A stretch of DNA of 8,039 bases, from NCBI GenBank assembly GCA_025937035.1, contig JAICSG010000155.1, positions 1-8,039 of the forward strand, written 5' to 3'. Numbering within the stretch: the first letter of the stretch is position 1; each line of letters starts with the position of its first letter. A model generated the notes under the pieces. It searched no databases and was not told where the DNA came from. It worked only from the letters and a program-made list of their open reading frames with translations. This document shows positions 6,443 to 8,039 of the stretch, piece after piece. This DNA comes from Thermoanaerobaculia bacterium. GTDB lineage: Bacteria > Acidobacteriota > Thermoanaerobaculia > Multivoradales > UBA5704. Position numbers and translations under genes: made by a program.

Positions 6443-7408
6443 ATGGCGAAGATCCTGATCTCCGACTCCCTCGACCCCTCCGGCCTCTCGCTCTTCAAGG
6501 AGGCCGGGGTGGAGGTCCACCAGCTCACCGCGGAGGAGCGCCCGCGCCTGCCCGAGATCCTCGCCGACTACGAGGCCCTGGTGGTGCGCAGCTCCACCCA
6601 GGTCACCGCCGACCTGATGAAGGCCGGCAAGAAGCTCAAGGTGGTGGGGCGCGCCGGCATCGGCGTCGACAACGTGGATGTGGCCGCCGCCACCGAGCTC
6701 GGCATCCTGGTGGTCAACGCGCCCACGGCCAACCTGATGTCGGCCACCGAGCACACCTTCGCCCTCCTGCTCTCGCTGGCCCGCCGGGTGCCCGAGGCCG
6801 ACGCCTCGATGAAGGCGGGGGAGTGGAACCGCAAGCTGACCGGCGTCGAGCTGCAGGGCAAGACGCTGGGGGTCATCGGCTTCGGCCGCATCGGCCAGCG
6901 GGTGGCGGACCGCGCCCGCGGCTTCGAGATGAAGGTCGTCGCCTACGATCCCTTCCTCGACGCCGCGGCGGCCCGCAAGATGGACGTCGAGTTGCTACCG
7001 CTCGACGACCTGCTGGCGCGGGCGGACGTGATCACCTTCCATACCCCGCTCACCAAGGAGAGCCGCAACCTGCTCAACCGCGAGCGCATCGCGAAGATGA
7101 AGAAGGGGGCGCTGGTGGTCAACTGTGGGCGCGGCGGGGTGATCGACGAGGAGGCCCTGCTGGAGGCGCTGGAGTCCGGCCACCTCGGCGGCGCGGCCCT
7201 CGACGTGTTCGCCGAGGAGCCGCCGAAGGACCTCCGGCTGGTGCGCCACAAGAAGGTGGTGGCCACTCCGCACCTCGGCGCCCAGACGGCCGAGGCTCAG
7301 GAGCGGATCTCGATCGAGACCGCCCAGATGGTCCTCGCCGCCCTCTCCGGCTCGCCGGAGGTGGCGGCGGTCAACGGGCCCTTCCCCTCCCAGAGGAAAG
7401 CTGACTGA
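6443..7408 (+). CDS. serA: D-3-phosphoglycerate dehydrogenase, short form without regulatory domain
   Basis: A 321-residue D-isomer-specific 2-hydroxyacid dehydrogenase that oxidises 3-phosphoglycerate to 3-phosphohydroxypyruvate with NAD, the first step of serine synthesis. ATG 6443 follows a GGGGGAG ribosome site (6431-6437). The substrate-domain motifs VVRSSTQVTADL and GRAGIGVDNVDV (69-80) are typical of SerA rather than of other family members. The nucleotide-binding GFGRIG (146-151) is followed by D169 at the end of the next strand, which favours NAD over NADP. The catalytic triad is R230 (NCGRGG), E259 (FAEEP) and H277 (TPHLG). The chain ends at VAAVNGPFPSQRKAD, where long SerA proteins would continue into an intervening domain and an ACT domain, so serine feedback through ACT is absent. 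No frameshift remnant of those domains is seen downstream. Cotranscribed with the preceding aminotransferase. Confidence 0.93.
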   Translation: MAKILISDSLDPSGLSLFKEAGVEVHQLTAEERPRLPEILADYEALVVRSSTQVTADLMKAGKKLKVVGRAGIGVDNVDVAAATELGILVVNAPTANLMSATEHTFALLLSLARRVPEADASMKAGEWNRKLTGVELQGKTLGVIGFGRIGQRVADRARGFEMKVVAYDPFLDAAAARKMDVELLPLDDLLARADVITFHTPLTKESRNLLNRERIAKMKKGALVVNCGRGGVIDEEALLEALESGHLGGAALDVFAEEPPKDLRLVRHKKVVATPHLGAQTAEAQERISIETAQMVLAALSGSPEVAAVNGPFPSQRKAD

Positions 7409-7420
7409 CTTTGGGAGGGG
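7384..7420. terminator. Hairpin at the end of the serine operon, shared with the convergent gene
   Basis: CCCCTCCCA (7384-7392) pairs perfectly with TGGGAGGGG (7412-7420), and the stem can extend inwards through a G-U and two more pairs to 7395/7409, leaving a loop of about 13 bases. The left arm is inside the last codons of serA and the right arm ends 2 bases before the stop of the minus-strand hydrolase. As with the hairpin at 583-612, there is no U-tract. Confidence 0.6.
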
Positions 7421-7422
7421 GC

Positions 7423-8039
7423 CTACCCCCCGCACCCCGGCGCCGGGGTCCGCGTATCGCTGCCCACCCGCCGGTCGAACCAGTCCAGGATGACGTCATA
7501 GGCGAGCGGGGCCGTGTAGTGCAGGCTCAGGTCATGCCCCGCCTCCGGGATGACCACCGCCTCGGCGCAGGCGTCCGCCGGATAGAAGCCCGGCTCGCTC
7601 GCCAGGCTGCCGGAGACCGAGCAGGAAGGCGCGGTGCAGAAGGCCGCGTCGAAGTCGCCCACCGCCACCAGCACCGGCACGTGGATCGAGGCCGAGCAAC
7701 CCAGCGCCGGGACGGCCGTGTTGAGCTCGGCGACGGTGACCGTCTCCTTGTTCTGGTCGTCGATGGCGACCACCTGCGGATCGAAGAAGGGCGCCTGATA
7801 GAAGATCGAGCGCAGGCCCGGGAGGCTGGTGAGATAGCCGTCCGGGATGTCGCGTCCGGCGAAGTGGGGGTCGAGATTGGCCGGATACAGGCTCCCCAGA
7901 ATGTCCCCCAGGACCGGCGTGACGTTGTGCGAGACGCCGGTCAGCACCACGCCGTCCACGTCGCCGTAGGTGCCCGCCTCCTGCATCGAGATCACCGAGC
8001 CGAGCGAATGGCCCACGAGCGCCACCCGGTCGGCGCGGA
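7423..8039 (-). CDS. Alpha/beta hydrolase, C-terminal part (gene starts beyond the window)
   Basis: The frame is open from the right edge of the window to TAG at 7425-7423, about 205 residues. Counting the GTG codon at 8025 as residue 1 (internal, not the start), the nucleophile elbow is VGHSLGS with Ser7, a likely acid is D124 or D126 in VGDFDAAF, and the catalytic His is H164 in PEAGHD. This is the order and spacing of the alpha/beta hydrolase fold (esterase, lipase or peptidase-like). Five cysteines (110, 130, 135, 153, 198) in the visible part are unusual for a cytosolic protein in such a genome and suggest disulfides and export, but the N-terminus with any signal peptide is missing. The substrate is unknown. 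Convergent with serA, 14 bases apart. Confidence 0.85.
   Translation of the reverse strand, partial: RADRVALVGHSLGSVISMQEAGTYGDVDGVVLTGVSHNVTPVLGDILGSLYPANLDPHFAGRDIPDGYLTSLPGLRSIFYQAPFFDPQVVAIDDQNKETVTVAELNTAVPALGCSASIHVPVLVAVGDFDAAFCTAPSCSVSGSLASEPGFYPADACAEAVVIPEAGHDLSLHYTAPLAYDVILDWFDRRVGSDTRTPAPGCGG

Noticed and set aside
5294..6754. 486-codon open frame on the minus strand
   Set aside because: Antisense to the aminotransferase and serA; low-complexity Gly/Asp/His/Arg-rich translation without family signatures.
5554..7404. 616-codon open frame on the plus strand
   Set aside because: It spans the aminotransferase and serA in another frame, and its product is Arg/Gly/Pro-rich with no motifs. 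It is a GC-rich shadow of two well-supported genes.

Overview
This is a compact, gene-dense, high-GC (roughly 70 % by eye) bacterial chromosomal segment. The product families (an isoquinoline-oxidoreductase-like molybdoenzyme, a TIGR04283-type glycosyltransferase, a DUF1343/NamZ hydrolase, a class-V aminotransferase next to a short SerA, and a DUF4157 protein) would suit a free-living environmental bacterium such as an Acidobacteriota member. That placement is inference; no taxonomic marker is present. No tRNA, rRNA, insertion sequence or CRISPR array was seen.

Layout. (1) 1-570 (+): C-terminal end of a large molybdopterin-binding oxidoreductase subunit, followed by a 13-bp GC-rich hairpin that separates it from a convergent gene. 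(2) 622-1293 (-): a small family-2 glycosyltransferase. (3) 1343-3461 (+): a tightly coupled three-gene unit made of moaC (molybdenum cofactor synthesis), a NamZ-like exo-N-acetylmuramidase (DUF1343) and an unrecognised 145-aa protein, each junction being a 4-base stop/start overlap. (4) 3462-3621: a non-coding gap rich in inverted repeats between convergent genes. (5) 3622-5133 (-): a 503-aa multi-domain protein with an N-terminal DUF4157 metalloprotease-like domain (HELTH), a repetitive Pro/Ser/Asn linker and a C-terminal region that looks like an ADP-ribosyltransferase fold. This is the architecture of a toxin or effector, possibly one loaded by an extracellular contractile injection system. 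(6) 5134-5335: a divergent control region with two copies of a 17-base near-palindrome, TTGCCACA-N-TGCGGCA-W. One copy lies between the predicted -35 and -10 of the DUF4157 gene and the other is 45 bases ahead of the aminotransferase start. (7) 5336-7408 (+): a class-V aminotransferase and a short D-3-phosphoglycerate dehydrogenase, probably the first two steps of serine synthesis, ending at a hairpin. (8) 7423-8039 (-): C-terminal part of a Cys-containing alpha/beta hydrolase that runs off the window.

The housekeeping genes form two logical groups: molybdoenzyme plus moaC, and serine synthesis. The most novel-looking element is the DUF4157/ART-like protein together with the duplicated palindrome that may control it and the divergent serine operon.
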